Shown here one piece after another: positions 1 through 8,349 of a DNA stretch of 64,000 nt (position 1 is the stretch's first letter; every line of letters begins with the position of its first letter). The notes beneath the pieces were generated by a model. The model worked only from the letters and a program-made list of their open reading frames with translations, was not told the DNA's origin and made no database searches. This DNA is from DASUBV01 sp036510065 (GTDB lineage: Bacteria > Actinomycetota > Actinomycetes > Streptosporangiales > Streptosporangiaceae). The stretch spans positions 28,591 to 92,590 of the forward strand of contig DATCEO010000243.1 of NCBI GenBank assembly GCA_036510065.1. Reading direction: 5' to 3'. The position numbers and the translations under genes are program-made.

Positions 1-481
1 CCGGGAGCTGCTGGAGTCCTGGCGGCCCTACCGGGTCCGGCCCGCGGCCACCGAGCCGCTCGGCCACCGGTTCGAGGCCGGCACCATGCCCTACGAGCTG
101 CTGGCCGGCCTGATCGCCACCTTCGGCTACCTGGACGACATTGGCGGGTTCGCCGCGGCCGCCGACTGGGAACGGCAGCTCGGCGAGCGGCTGCTGGCCG
201 GCCTGCCGCCCGCGGCGCGGCTGTACGGGCTGCCTGGCATGGCCAGCCGGGTCCCCACGTTCCTGATCAACTTCCCCGGCATTCCCTCGGCCGCCCTGTC
301 GCAGGCCCTGGCCGACCGCGGCTTCGGCGTCTGGAGCGGCACTCACTACTGGGCGCTCGGCCTGCATGAGCGGGTGGCCTGGGGTGATGCCCTGCGGATC
401 GGGCTGGCCCACTACAACACCCGCGACGAGATCGACCGGTTCAACCAGGCCCTGGCCGAGCTCGTGGCGGACCTGGGCTAG
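1..481 (+). CDS. Class V aminotransferase (cysteine desulfurase-like), C-terminal part
   Basis: The reading frame enters from outside the window (in frame from base 2) and ends at TAG 479-481, so about 159 C-terminal codons are visible. The segments RFEAGTMPYELLAGL, FLINFPG and GVWSGTHYW fit the small C-terminal domain of fold-type I PLP enzymes of the cysteine desulfurase-like branch. The PLP-binding lysine would lie upstream and is not seen, so sulfur transfer is only a family inference. The cupin gene begins 3 bases after the stop, which suggests one transcript. Confidence 0.75.
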   Translation, partial: RELLESWRPYRVRPAATEPLGHRFEAGTMPYELLAGLIATFGYLDDIGGFAAAADWERQLGERLLAGLPPAARLYGLPGMASRVPTFLINFPGIPSAALSQALADRGFGVWSGTHYWALGLHERVAWGDALRIGLAHYNTRDEIDRFNQALAELVADLG

Positions 482-484
482 CCG

Positions 485-1207
485 GTGCGCCCCGCTATCG
501 TCCACGGACCAGACATCCGGCCAGAACGGACCGCCTCCGGTGCAGCCGTCCGTACCGTCCTGGATACCGCGGGGACGGGCGGGCGGCTGGTCCGGCGGCT
601 GGTCGACGTCCCGCCGGGAGCATCGCACGCGGGCACGACGGGCCCGGCGGGCGAGCTGTGGTTCCTGATCAGCGGCACCGGGCGGCTGGATGTGGACGGG
701 CGGACTGGCGAGGTCGGGCGTTACCAGGGGATATGGCTGCCGCCTGGCGTGAGCTACCGGCTGCAGGCGGCCGAGCCGAAGACGGTCGGCCTGGATGTGG
801 TCGAGCTGCCCGCGGCGGCGGGATCGGACGACGCGGACTCGGCGCGGCCGGTCGTGGTGTCCAATCTGGCCGACTGCGCGGTGGAGATGACCGGGGACCG
901 GCGGTTCCGGGTGCTGTTCGGCCCCGACCGCGGCTGCGCTCGGGCCACCCAGTTCCTGGGCGAGATCCCGCCCGGCCGGGCGCCGGCCCACCAGCACGCC
1001 TACGACGAGGTCGTCCTCGTCCTGGCGGGCGAGGGGATCGTGCATACCGGGGATGCCGACCATCGGCTGGCTCCCGGCACGTGCGTGCACCTGCCGCCGG
1101 GCCAGCAGCACTGCCTGGAGAACACCGGTCCGGCGACGCTGACCGTCCTGGGCGTGTTCCACCCTGGTGGCAGCCCGGCGGCCAAGACCGTAGTCGCCGC
1201 CGGGTGA
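485..1207 (+). CDS. Bicupin domain protein
   Basis: 240 aa from a GTG start 3 bases after the preceding stop. Two cupin barrels are visible: an N-terminal one (GELWFLISGTGRLDVDG, about residues 55-100) and a C-terminal one with the metal-ligand pattern AHQHAYDEVVLVLAGEGIVH, then HLPPGQQHCLEN (about residues 160-220). The second barrel keeps two His, a Glu and a later His, so it probably binds a metal. The first looks ligand-poor. Close coupling to the PLP enzyme suggests a shared pathway. The substrate cannot be named. Confidence 0.75.
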   Translation: MRPAIVHGPDIRPERTASGAAVRTVLDTAGTGGRLVRRLVDVPPGASHAGTTGPAGELWFLISGTGRLDVDGRTGEVGRYQGIWLPPGVSYRLQAAEPKTVGLDVVELPAAAGSDDADSARPVVVSNLADCAVEMTGDRRFRVLFGPDRGCARATQFLGEIPPGRAPAHQHAYDEVVLVLAGEGIVHTGDADHRLAPGTCVHLPPGQQHCLENTGPATLTVLGVFHPGGSPAAKTVVAAG

Positions 1208-1247
1208 CGCGCCGCGCGGTCGGCGGTCAGTGGTGAGCGGTCGGCGG

Positions 1248-3323
1248 TCAGTAGCGGGGGGTCGGCGGGCCGCCCGCCGCGAGGGCAAAGGCCAGCAGCG
1301 AGTTCGCCGTGTAGTCCTCGGCCGGCTCCACTGACGGCCAGCTGACCACGTTGTCCTGGTAGACGGCGGCCTTGGTGTTGAACGGCCGGTAGTTCCCGGC
1401 GCTGCAGGCCCGCATGCCGCTGACCGTGCCGAGGCCCGTGAAGTTGCCCCGGCTGCTGGGGCCGTCCGTCGCCGCGCCCAGCTGCAGGTCACCGTGGCCG
1501 GTGAGCGAGCCCGCGAGGTTGGCGATCTCGCTCTGCATGCAGTGCGGGAAGGTGCTCCCCGCCCCCACCACGAACGAGCTGCCCCAGGCGTTGCCGCCGA
1601 GGGCGAAGTTCAGCTGCTGCTGCGCGAACGCCTGGTAGGTGCGCGGCCCGCCGTACCGCTGGAACAGTGCGTCGGTGATGAACAGGCCGAACGCGTGCGG
1701 CGCCGCGTCGCTTGGCCCCAGGGCGGTGCCGAGCTCGAAGGGGTCGCCCTTCGCCCAGGTCTCGCCCACCCGCAGCTGCGCGGCGAGATCACCGAGCAGT
1801 GCGCCCGGCGCCAGCCCCGACCAGCCGTTCCGCGTCGCCTGCAGCAGCTCCGCCTCGCCTAGCGCGCCGGTGTCGTAGAGGTTGAGGGTGTCGCTGCCGG
1901 CCGGGTGGCCCTGAGCGATGTAGGCCCTGGCCCAGCGTTCCGCTACGGTCAGGTCGTCCCGCACCCTCGGCCGGGGCGCGTGCAGCGCCTCGTCGGCCAG
2001 GGCGATCTCGGCCGCGCCCCAGAGCATGTCGCTCTTCCACTGCGAGCCCGGGTAGAAATCGTGCGGGTAGGCCGTCAGCAGGTTGCCGACGTGGCTGGTC
2101 TTGGCCATGGCGTAGACGCCGCGGGCCAGGGCCAGCAGGTGCTCGGCCTGGCCGCGGTCGTGGCCCTGCCGTGCGGCCTGCTGGGCGCCGAGGGCGAAGT
2201 CCGCCGCGAACCGGCCCGCGAAGTCCGGGTCGATCCGCTGGCCCGGCGGCGCGGCCTCGAACGCCGGCCGGTACTTGACGTAGTACCCGCTCGGGCCCGG
2301 GTTGCCGCCGGGCTTGACGTCCAGCCGGTCCTCGGCCTGCGGCAGGAACCAGAAGTTGTAATCACCCTGAATCGTGTTGCTCGCGTTCCCGGTGCCCACG
2401 CCGACCTGGGTGTAGAGCACCTTCCGGGCCGGGTTCCACAGCCGGCTGAGCCAGCCCAGCCCGAAATCGGCCTCGGGCGCCAGCGTCGGGTACCGGCCGG
2501 GAAAGTCGCGCGCCGCCAGCAGCATGAGCCCGTCGGCGTAGCTGGTCGTGTAGGCGAACTTCTCGTAGCCGCCGCCCGCGTCGAACCAGCCCCCCGCCAC
2601 GTTCACCGGACCGCCGATGCGGTGAAACGTGCCGAGCAGGTTGTCGTTGCCGTCGAAGCGCGGCGCCTGGTAGACCAGCGCCCGCCGGTCGGTCAGGTTG
2701 GCGGGCTGGCGATGGAGTACCGAGGAGACGACGTTGCCGCCGTCGCGCTCCGAGGTGAAGTAACGGACCGCGTTGAGGACCAGCCGGTGGTAGAGCGCGG
2801 CTGACCCGGCGATCCGGAAGCTCGGCGAGACGGCGGTCGCTCCGGCCGCGGAGATCTTGATCTGGTAACGGCCCGGGTGGGTGAGGGCGGAGAAGTCGAG
2901 CTGGTAGATCGCGTGATAGCCGGAGTTCCAGCTCCCGGCGTCAGTCACCGACCGGCCGCGGAACACGACGCCATGCTCGCCGTAGACCGTGAAGCGGACC
3001 GAGGCGACCCGGCTGGGCAGCATGGCGAAGGCAAGCTTGGGGCTGCGCGGGGCGTAGCCGACCTGGTTGACCCGCACCTCGGGGCTCACGGCGGTGGCCG
3101 GCGGCGGGGTGGCGGCGGCCGTGCTGGCTGAAGCTGTGCCGGTCGTGCTGGTGGCGGTCCTGCCGGTGGCGGCCGTGCTGGCTGAAGCCGTGCTGGCTGA
3201 AGCGGAGGGGGTGCCCGCCGCTAGCACTGGCGCCAGCGCGGAGGCGGTCGCGGCCAGGATGGCGGCCGGGCCGCGCAGCCGAACTCGGGATCGCCGCTGG
3301 GTCACATCGCTGAACTTCGCCAT
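1248..3323 (-). CDS. Secreted glycoside hydrolase family 9 protein with altered catalytic motif
   Basis: 691 aa from ATG 3323; the frame stays open upstream to 3392, but MAKFSDV starts a normal signal peptide (basic RRSRVRLR, then an Ala-rich core). An Ala/Ser/Thr linker follows to about residue 80, then an Ig-like CelD_N domain (VRVNQVGYAPRSPKLAF) and an alpha/alpha-barrel to the end. GH9 enzymes hydrolyse beta-1,4-glucans. The motif normally reading DAGDY is DAGGGYEKF here (D248 kept, the second Asp replaced by Gly-Gly). The C-terminal acid region SVEPAEDYTAN keeps its Glu. Family assignment is firm; activity is uncertain. Confidence 0.8.
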   Translation of the reverse strand: MAKFSDVTQRRSRVRLRGPAAILAATASALAPVLAAGTPSASASTASASTAATGRTATSTTGTASASTAAATPPPATAVSPEVRVNQVGYAPRSPKLAFAMLPSRVASVRFTVYGEHGVVFRGRSVTDAGSWNSGYHAIYQLDFSALTHPGRYQIKISAAGATAVSPSFRIAGSAALYHRLVLNAVRYFTSERDGGNVVSSVLHRQPANLTDRRALVYQAPRFDGNDNLLGTFHRIGGPVNVAGGWFDAGGGYEKFAYTTSYADGLMLLAARDFPGRYPTLAPEADFGLGWLSRLWNPARKVLYTQVGVGTGNASNTIQGDYNFWFLPQAEDRLDVKPGGNPGPSGYYVKYRPAFEAAPPGQRIDPDFAGRFAADFALGAQQAARQGHDRGQAEHLLALARGVYAMAKTSHVGNLLTAYPHDFYPGSQWKSDMLWGAAEIALADEALHAPRPRVRDDLTVAERWARAYIAQGHPAGSDTLNLYDTGALGEAELLQATRNGWSGLAPGALLGDLAAQLRVGETWAKGDPFELGTALGPSDAAPHAFGLFITDALFQRYGGPRTYQAFAQQQLNFALGGNAWGSSFVVGAGSTFPHCMQSEIANLAGSLTGHGDLQLGAATDGPSSRGNFTGLGTVSGMRACSAGNYRPFNTKAAVYQDNVVSWPSVEPAEDYTANSLLAFALAAGGPPTPRY

Positions 3324-3457
3324 CGCGTCCGCCTGCCATCCGGCCCGAGGTTCGGGGTGCCTCCATAATTCGTTAGGAAACGTACCGAACAATCGTCACG
3401 CGGACAAGGTGCCGCCCACCGAGTGCCAGGATCGGCGGGCTGGGCCGGGAGGCCGGC

Positions 3458-4342
3458 TCAGTTCTCCAGGGGCAGCATCTCGGCGCGGAACTCGTCGAGG
3501 AACTCGTCGAACGACTGAGCGGCGCTCGCGGGCCGGACCACGAACTTGGTCAGCCCCGCCTCGATGTAGGCCTCGATCATCGCGCGGGCCTCCGCCCAGC
3601 TAGCCGGGACGAGATCGGCGGGCTTGAGGTCGGGGCGGCGATCGGAGACGGCCCGGGCGAGTTCCGGCGGGATGCCCTCGGTCGCGACGGGCAGGCTGAT
3701 GCCGAAGTGATCCGGCTCGATCTCCCGCCCGGCCTCGCTGGCCGCCGCCTGGATCGCCTCGCGGTCGCCGCGGGTCTCCGCGGGGGTGCGGAAGCTGCCC
3801 AGCCAGCCGTCGCCATACCTGCCGACGCGCCGCAGCGCCGCGGGCGCGCTGCCGCCGAGCCAGATGTCCAGCGGCCTGGCCCCCCGCGGGCCAACGCTGG
3901 CCGCCTCCACCGTGAAGAACTCGCCGGTGAACGAGACCTGGTCCTGCGTCAGCATCAGCCGCAGCAGCTTCAGCGACTCGTCGAACAGCGCGCCGCGGCG
4001 GCCGGGCGGGGCGGGGAAGAGGGCGCGCTCCCCCGGCCGGGCCGGCTGCAGCCCGAAGACCGGAAGCACGCGCCGGGGCGCCAGCGCGGCCAGCGACGCC
4101 AGCTCCTTGGCGACCAGGACGGGGTGCCGGCCCGGCAGGACCGCTACCCCCGTGCCGACCTTGAGCCGGGTCGTCCGGGACAGCGCGTAGGCCATCCCGA
4201 CGAACGGCTCCACCAGCGAGCCGTACACCATCTCGCTCAGCCACAGCGAGTCGATGCCCGCCGCCTCGAGCTGATCCACGGCGGCGGCGAAGCCGTCCGG
4301 CACCGCGGCCGGGCCGAGACTGATTCCGATTCGGACCTTCAT
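3458..4342 (-). CDS. LLM class (probably F420-dependent) oxidoreductase
   Basis: 294 aa, ATG start with GGAAG upstream. The sequence follows the bacterial-luciferase-like TIM barrel: RIGISLG at the N-terminus, DSLWLSEMVYG (about residues 31-41), TRLKVGTGVAVLPGRHPVLVAKELASL, then PLDIWLGGSAPAALRRVGRYGDGWLGSF (about residues 145-170). In actinomycetes this branch usually carries F420 or FMN and reduces or oxidises small organics; the substrate is not evident. It stands alone between the GH9 gene and dnaE2 on the same strand. Confidence 0.8.
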   Translation of the reverse strand: MKVRIGISLGPAAVPDGFAAAVDQLEAAGIDSLWLSEMVYGSLVEPFVGMAYALSRTTRLKVGTGVAVLPGRHPVLVAKELASLAALAPRRVLPVFGLQPARPGERALFPAPPGRRGALFDESLKLLRLMLTQDQVSFTGEFFTVEAASVGPRGARPLDIWLGGSAPAALRRVGRYGDGWLGSFRTPAETRGDREAIQAAASEAGREIEPDHFGISLPVATEGIPPELARAVSDRRPDLKPADLVPASWAEARAMIEAYIEAGLTKFVVRPASAAQSFDEFLDEFRAEMLPLEN

Positions 4343-4447
4343 GCTTCCATCCGATCACGAAACGGCGAGCGCTCAGCGCCCCGGGGAGGTGGACCACCGA
4401 ACGGGCGCCGGGGACATTGAACCTGCCGGACTGGCCGGGGCACCCGC

Positions 4448-7400
4448 TCAGTGGAAATCACGGCTGCGCGCGGCGGCCACCACCCGCAGCTTCTGTAGCC
4501 GGCTGGCGACCAGGCTGACCGCCCCGTCTAGCCGCTCCACCCGGCCGTGGATCAGCAGCGCGCTAGCGTCCGCGCCGATCTTCCGGTAGCGCTGCCATAC
4601 CGCCGGCGGGCAGATGACATTGGCCATCCCTGTCTCGTCCTCCAGGCTCAGGAACACCACGCCCCCGGCGGTCCCCGGCTGCTGCCGGTGGGTGACCAGG
4701 CCGCCCACCGCGACCATCGCGCCCCCCGCCGCCGTGGCCAGGGCCTGCGCGGGCAGTACGTCCTCCGCCGCCAGCAGCTCCCGGATGTGCTCGATCGGAT
4801 GCGTCCCGTATGTGCCGGTCGCCCACAGGTCGGCGAACGTCTCCTCGGCGGCGGTCATCGGCGGCAGCGGGGGCGCCGTCATGCCCAGCGTGGTGCCCGG
4901 CAGCTGTCCCAGCCTGATCGTGGCGACCGCACCCGCCGCCCAGAGCGCTTCGCGCCTGCTCAGGCCGAAGCAGCCGAACGCGCCCGCCATGGCCAGGGCC
5001 TCCAGCGCGGCAGCCGGGAGCGCGGTGCGGCGGGCGAAGTCCTCCAGGTCCGCATACGGCTGGCCAGCCTCGATGGTGGCGGCCGCGGCCGAGCCGAGGT
5101 TACGCACCTCGGACAGGCCTAGCCTGATGACCGGCTGACCGGGCACGGGCTGGCCCGGCACGGGCTGGCCCGGCTCAGGGTGGCGGCTCGGCACTGACTG
5201 GCCGGGGTCATCCGGTCCTGGATTCTCCAGTATGGCCAGGACACCGCTGGCGTTCACGTCCACGCCGCGCACCTGCACGCCGTGCCGGCGCACGTCGCCG
5301 ATCAGACTGGCAGGTGCGTAGAAGCCCATCGGCTGGGCCCGCAGCAGCGCCGCCGTGAACGCCGCCGGGTAGTAGCACTTCAGCCAGGCGCTGGCGTAGA
5401 CCAGGTAGGCGAAGCTGATCGCGTGCGATTCCGGGAATCCGTAGCTGGAGAACGCGAGGATCTTGACGTAGATGTCCTCCGCGACCTCCAGCGGGATATC
5501 CCGCGAGGTCATCCCGTCCACGAGCCGGTCGTGCAGTTCCTCGATCCGCTCCGGTGCGCGCTTGGAGCTCATCGCCTGCCGCAGCCGGTCCGCCTCCGTC
5601 GCGCTGAACCCCGCGCAGTCCATCGCGATCTGCATCATCTGCTCCTGGAACAGCGGAACGCCCAGCGTCTTGTCCAGCGCCTGCCGCATCGACTCGTGCG
5701 GCAGCTCGGGCACCTCGTCCCCGTGCCGGCGGCGCATGTAGGGATGCACCGAGCCGCCCTGGATCGGACCCGGCCGGATGAGAGCGACCTCGATGACCAG
5801 GTCATAGAACTTCTCTGGCCGCAACCGTGGCAGCGTCGCCATCTGCGCGCGCGACTCGACCTGGAAGACGCCCACCGTGTCCGCCGCCTGCAGCATCTCG
5901 TAGACGCCGGGATCTTCCTGCGGGATCGTGTGCAGGTCCCAGCGGACCCCGTGCGCCGCCTCCACCAGCTCGAAGCAGTCCCGTAGCGCCGTCAGCATGC
6001 CGAGGCCCAGCAGGTCGAACTTGACCAGGCCCGCGTACGCGCAGTCGTCCTTATCCCACTGCAGCACCGTGCGGCCCGGCATCCGCGCCCACTCCACCGG
6101 GCACACCTCCCCCACCGGACGGTCGCAGATCACCATGCCGCCCGAGTGAATGCCCAGGTGCCGCGGCAGCCGCTGCATCTGCCCGGCTAGCTCGATCACC
6201 GGCTCCGGGATCCCCGCGTCCGGCGGGACCGGCTGACCCGGCGCGTATGCCCGCGGCCCGACCTGCCGGGCCCACCCGTCCAGCTCTGGCGGCGAGTAGC
6301 CGAGCGCACGACCCGCGTCCCGCAGCGCCATCCGCGGCCGGTACGAGATCACGTTAGCGACCTGCGCCGCCCTCTCCCGGCCGTAGAAGTCGTAGACGTA
6401 CTGGATGACCTCCTCGCGGCGCCGGTGCTCGATGTCCAGGTCGATATCGGGTGGCCCGTCCCGGCCCGCGGACAGGAAGCGCTCGAAGAGCAATCCGTGT
6501 CGGACCGGGTCCACGCTGGTGATCCCGAGGGCGTAGCAGACGGCCGAGTTCGCCGCTGATCCCCGGCCCTGACAGAGGATCCCCCGTTCCTCGCAGAACC
6601 GGACGATGTCATACACGATCAGGAAGTAGCCGGGGAACTTCAGCTCCACGATGACGTCAAGCTCGCGGGCGATCTGCGCGTAGGCACCCTCGACGCGCTC
6701 CGCCTCGGGCGGCCCGTAGCGGCCCGGGGCCTTCTCCTGGACCAGGTGCCGCAGCCAGGTCTCCTCCGTGTGATCGCCCTCGACCACGTAGTCCGGCAGC
6801 TTCGGCGCCACCACCTGGAAATCGAAGCCGCAGTCGGCCGCTAGTTCCAGGGTCCGTTCGACGACACCCGGGTACCGGCTCAGGCGGCTGGCCGCCTCCT
6901 CACCGGAGCGCAGATAGCCTCCGCCCGACGCGGCCAGCCAGCCGTCCATCTCCGCCAGGCTGCTGCGGGCCCTGATCGCCGCCAGCGTCTGGGCCAGCCG
7001 TGCGTTCTGGGGACCGGCATAGTGCACGTTGCTGGTGGCGACCGTGTCCACCCCGGCGGCCGCCGCCAGTTCATGCAGGGCGTCGTTCCACTCATCGTCG
7101 GCCGGCTGGTGGCCGATGGTCAGCTCAACCTTCACGTTCTCCGCGCCGAACACGTCGATCAGCGCACGCAGCTCGCGCTGGGCAGTCTGGTAGCGAGCGG
7201 CCCGGTCGATGGCAGGCGGGCCGCCCCAGGGCCGGTCACCAGCGAGCGGATAGGCGGCGGGGGGATGACTGGGGTGAAGATAGTCGGGCTGGAGATGGCC
7301 GGGGTGAAGGCCGCCGAGGTGAAGATCGCCGGGGTCGCCGGAGTAGAGGTCGCTGGCGGGCCGGTGATCGGCGGCCCCCTCGCCGAGGGGGAAAGCCGTG

Positions 7401-8305
7401 GCCGCGAGGGCCGGATCTGCCACCGCGAGGGCATGGAGGTCAGCGGCCAGGGCAGCCGGAACCGAGCCCTTCCGACACCCGGTGAGGACGACCCAGTGAC
7501 CGTCATGGGCATCCGCTAGTGCCGCCTCGTCGTAAATCGGGCGGCCTTTCTCCCCGCCGGCCAGCTGAGCCTCGCTGATCACCCGGCACAGCCGCGCGTA
7601 GCCCTCCGGGTCGCGGGCCAGGATCAGCAGGTGCCGCCCAGCGGGGTCGCGAGCTCCGGCGCGGGGGGTCCCGGCGCGCAAGGTTCCGTTGCGCGGGGTT
7701 CCGGCGCGCGGGGTTCCGCGAGATCCGGCACGCGGGAGCCGGGCGGGGCGTGGTCCTGGGCCCGGCGCGGCTCCCAGGTCCAGGCTGAGCTCCGCGCCGA
7801 ACACCGTTCCGAGCGTGCCGCCGCTATCCCGGAGGCGCGCCGCGGCCTGAGCGAACTGAGGGACCCCGTACATCCCATCGTGGTCGGTGATGGCTAGCGC
7901 CGTCAGGCCCCGTTCGGCTGCCTCGCTGACCAGCTCGGCTGGGCTGGATGCCCCGTCTAGGAAGCTGTACGACGAGTGACAATGCAGTTCCGCCCAGGCC
8001 AGCTGGGGGCGCCGGCGAGGCTTGCCGGGCGACCCCCGCTGGCCAGACCAGCCGTGCTCGTCGGACAAGCCCTGCTCGTCGGTCGAACCGGCCTCGTCGG
8101 TCGAACCGTCCTCCTTGCGGGGCCGCCGCTGGTCGCGGCCGTGACCGGTCGGTAGATAGGCCACGGGATGAGGCTGGCGCGCCTGGGTTTCATCGGTCCG
8201 GCCGGGTTCTTCCTCGCCAGCGCTGGTGCCTTGGGCCCGGGTGGTGCCCCAGGACAACCGCCGTTCGAACTCCCGCCACGGCACTGGCGGGTTGTCCCAA
8301 CCCAT
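4448..8305 (-). CDS. dnaE2: Error-prone DNA polymerase DnaE2 (C-family polymerase)
   Basis: 1285 aa, ATG 8305 with GGAGGAG upstream; the opening MGWDNPPVPW is typical of actinobacterial DnaE2. PHP domain begins ELHCHSSYSFLDGASSP (about residue 106). The polymerase motif PDIDLDIEH carries the catalytic aspartates, and a C-terminal OB fold (VAVGGLVTHRQQPGT) ends the protein. It replicates past damaged bases, with ImuA' and ImuB as accessory factors in related bacteria. It is longer than the usual 1050-1150 aa because of low-complexity insertions: TPRAG-type repeats in the PHP domain, a GDLHLGGLHPGHL tract, and PGQPVPGQPV near the C-terminus. It lies 44 bp behind the HNH gene, possibly co-transcribed. 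Confidence 0.95.
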   Translation of the reverse strand: MGWDNPPVPWREFERRLSWGTTRAQGTSAGEEEPGRTDETQARQPHPVAYLPTGHGRDQRRPRKEDGSTDEAGSTDEQGLSDEHGWSGQRGSPGKPRRRPQLAWAELHCHSSYSFLDGASSPAELVSEAAERGLTALAITDHDGMYGVPQFAQAAARLRDSGGTLGTVFGAELSLDLGAAPGPGPRPARLPRAGSRGTPRAGTPRNGTLRAGTPRAGARDPAGRHLLILARDPEGYARLCRVISEAQLAGGEKGRPIYDEAALADAHDGHWVVLTGCRKGSVPAALAADLHALAVADPALAATAFPLGEGAADHRPASDLYSGDPGDLHLGGLHPGHLQPDYLHPSHPPAAYPLAGDRPWGGPPAIDRAARYQTAQRELRALIDVFGAENVKVELTIGHQPADDEWNDALHELAAAAGVDTVATSNVHYAGPQNARLAQTLAAIRARSSLAEMDGWLAASGGGYLRSGEEAASRLSRYPGVVERTLELAADCGFDFQVVAPKLPDYVVEGDHTEETWLRHLVQEKAPGRYGPPEAERVEGAYAQIARELDVIVELKFPGYFLIVYDIVRFCEERGILCQGRGSAANSAVCYALGITSVDPVRHGLLFERFLSAGRDGPPDIDLDIEHRRREEVIQYVYDFYGRERAAQVANVISYRPRMALRDAGRALGYSPPELDGWARQVGPRAYAPGQPVPPDAGIPEPVIELAGQMQRLPRHLGIHSGGMVICDRPVGEVCPVEWARMPGRTVLQWDKDDCAYAGLVKFDLLGLGMLTALRDCFELVEAAHGVRWDLHTIPQEDPGVYEMLQAADTVGVFQVESRAQMATLPRLRPEKFYDLVIEVALIRPGPIQGGSVHPYMRRRHGDEVPELPHESMRQALDKTLGVPLFQEQMMQIAMDCAGFSATEADRLRQAMSSKRAPERIEELHDRLVDGMTSRDIPLEVAEDIYVKILAFSSYGFPESHAISFAYLVYASAWLKCYYPAAFTAALLRAQPMGFYAPASLIGDVRRHGVQVRGVDVNASGVLAILENPGPDDPGQSVPSRHPEPGQPVPGQPVPGQPVIRLGLSEVRNLGSAAAATIEAGQPYADLEDFARRTALPAAALEALAMAGAFGCFGLSRREALWAAGAVATIRLGQLPGTTLGMTAPPLPPMTAAEETFADLWATGTYGTHPIEHIRELLAAEDVLPAQALATAAGGAMVAVGGLVTHRQQPGTAGGVVFLSLEDETGMANVICPPAVWQRYRKIGADASALLIHGRVERLDGAVSLVASRLQKLRVVAAARSRDFH

Positions 8306-8349
8306 GGTTACTCCTCCCCGTACGCGATCTCCGCCCTGGCCTTGATCCG

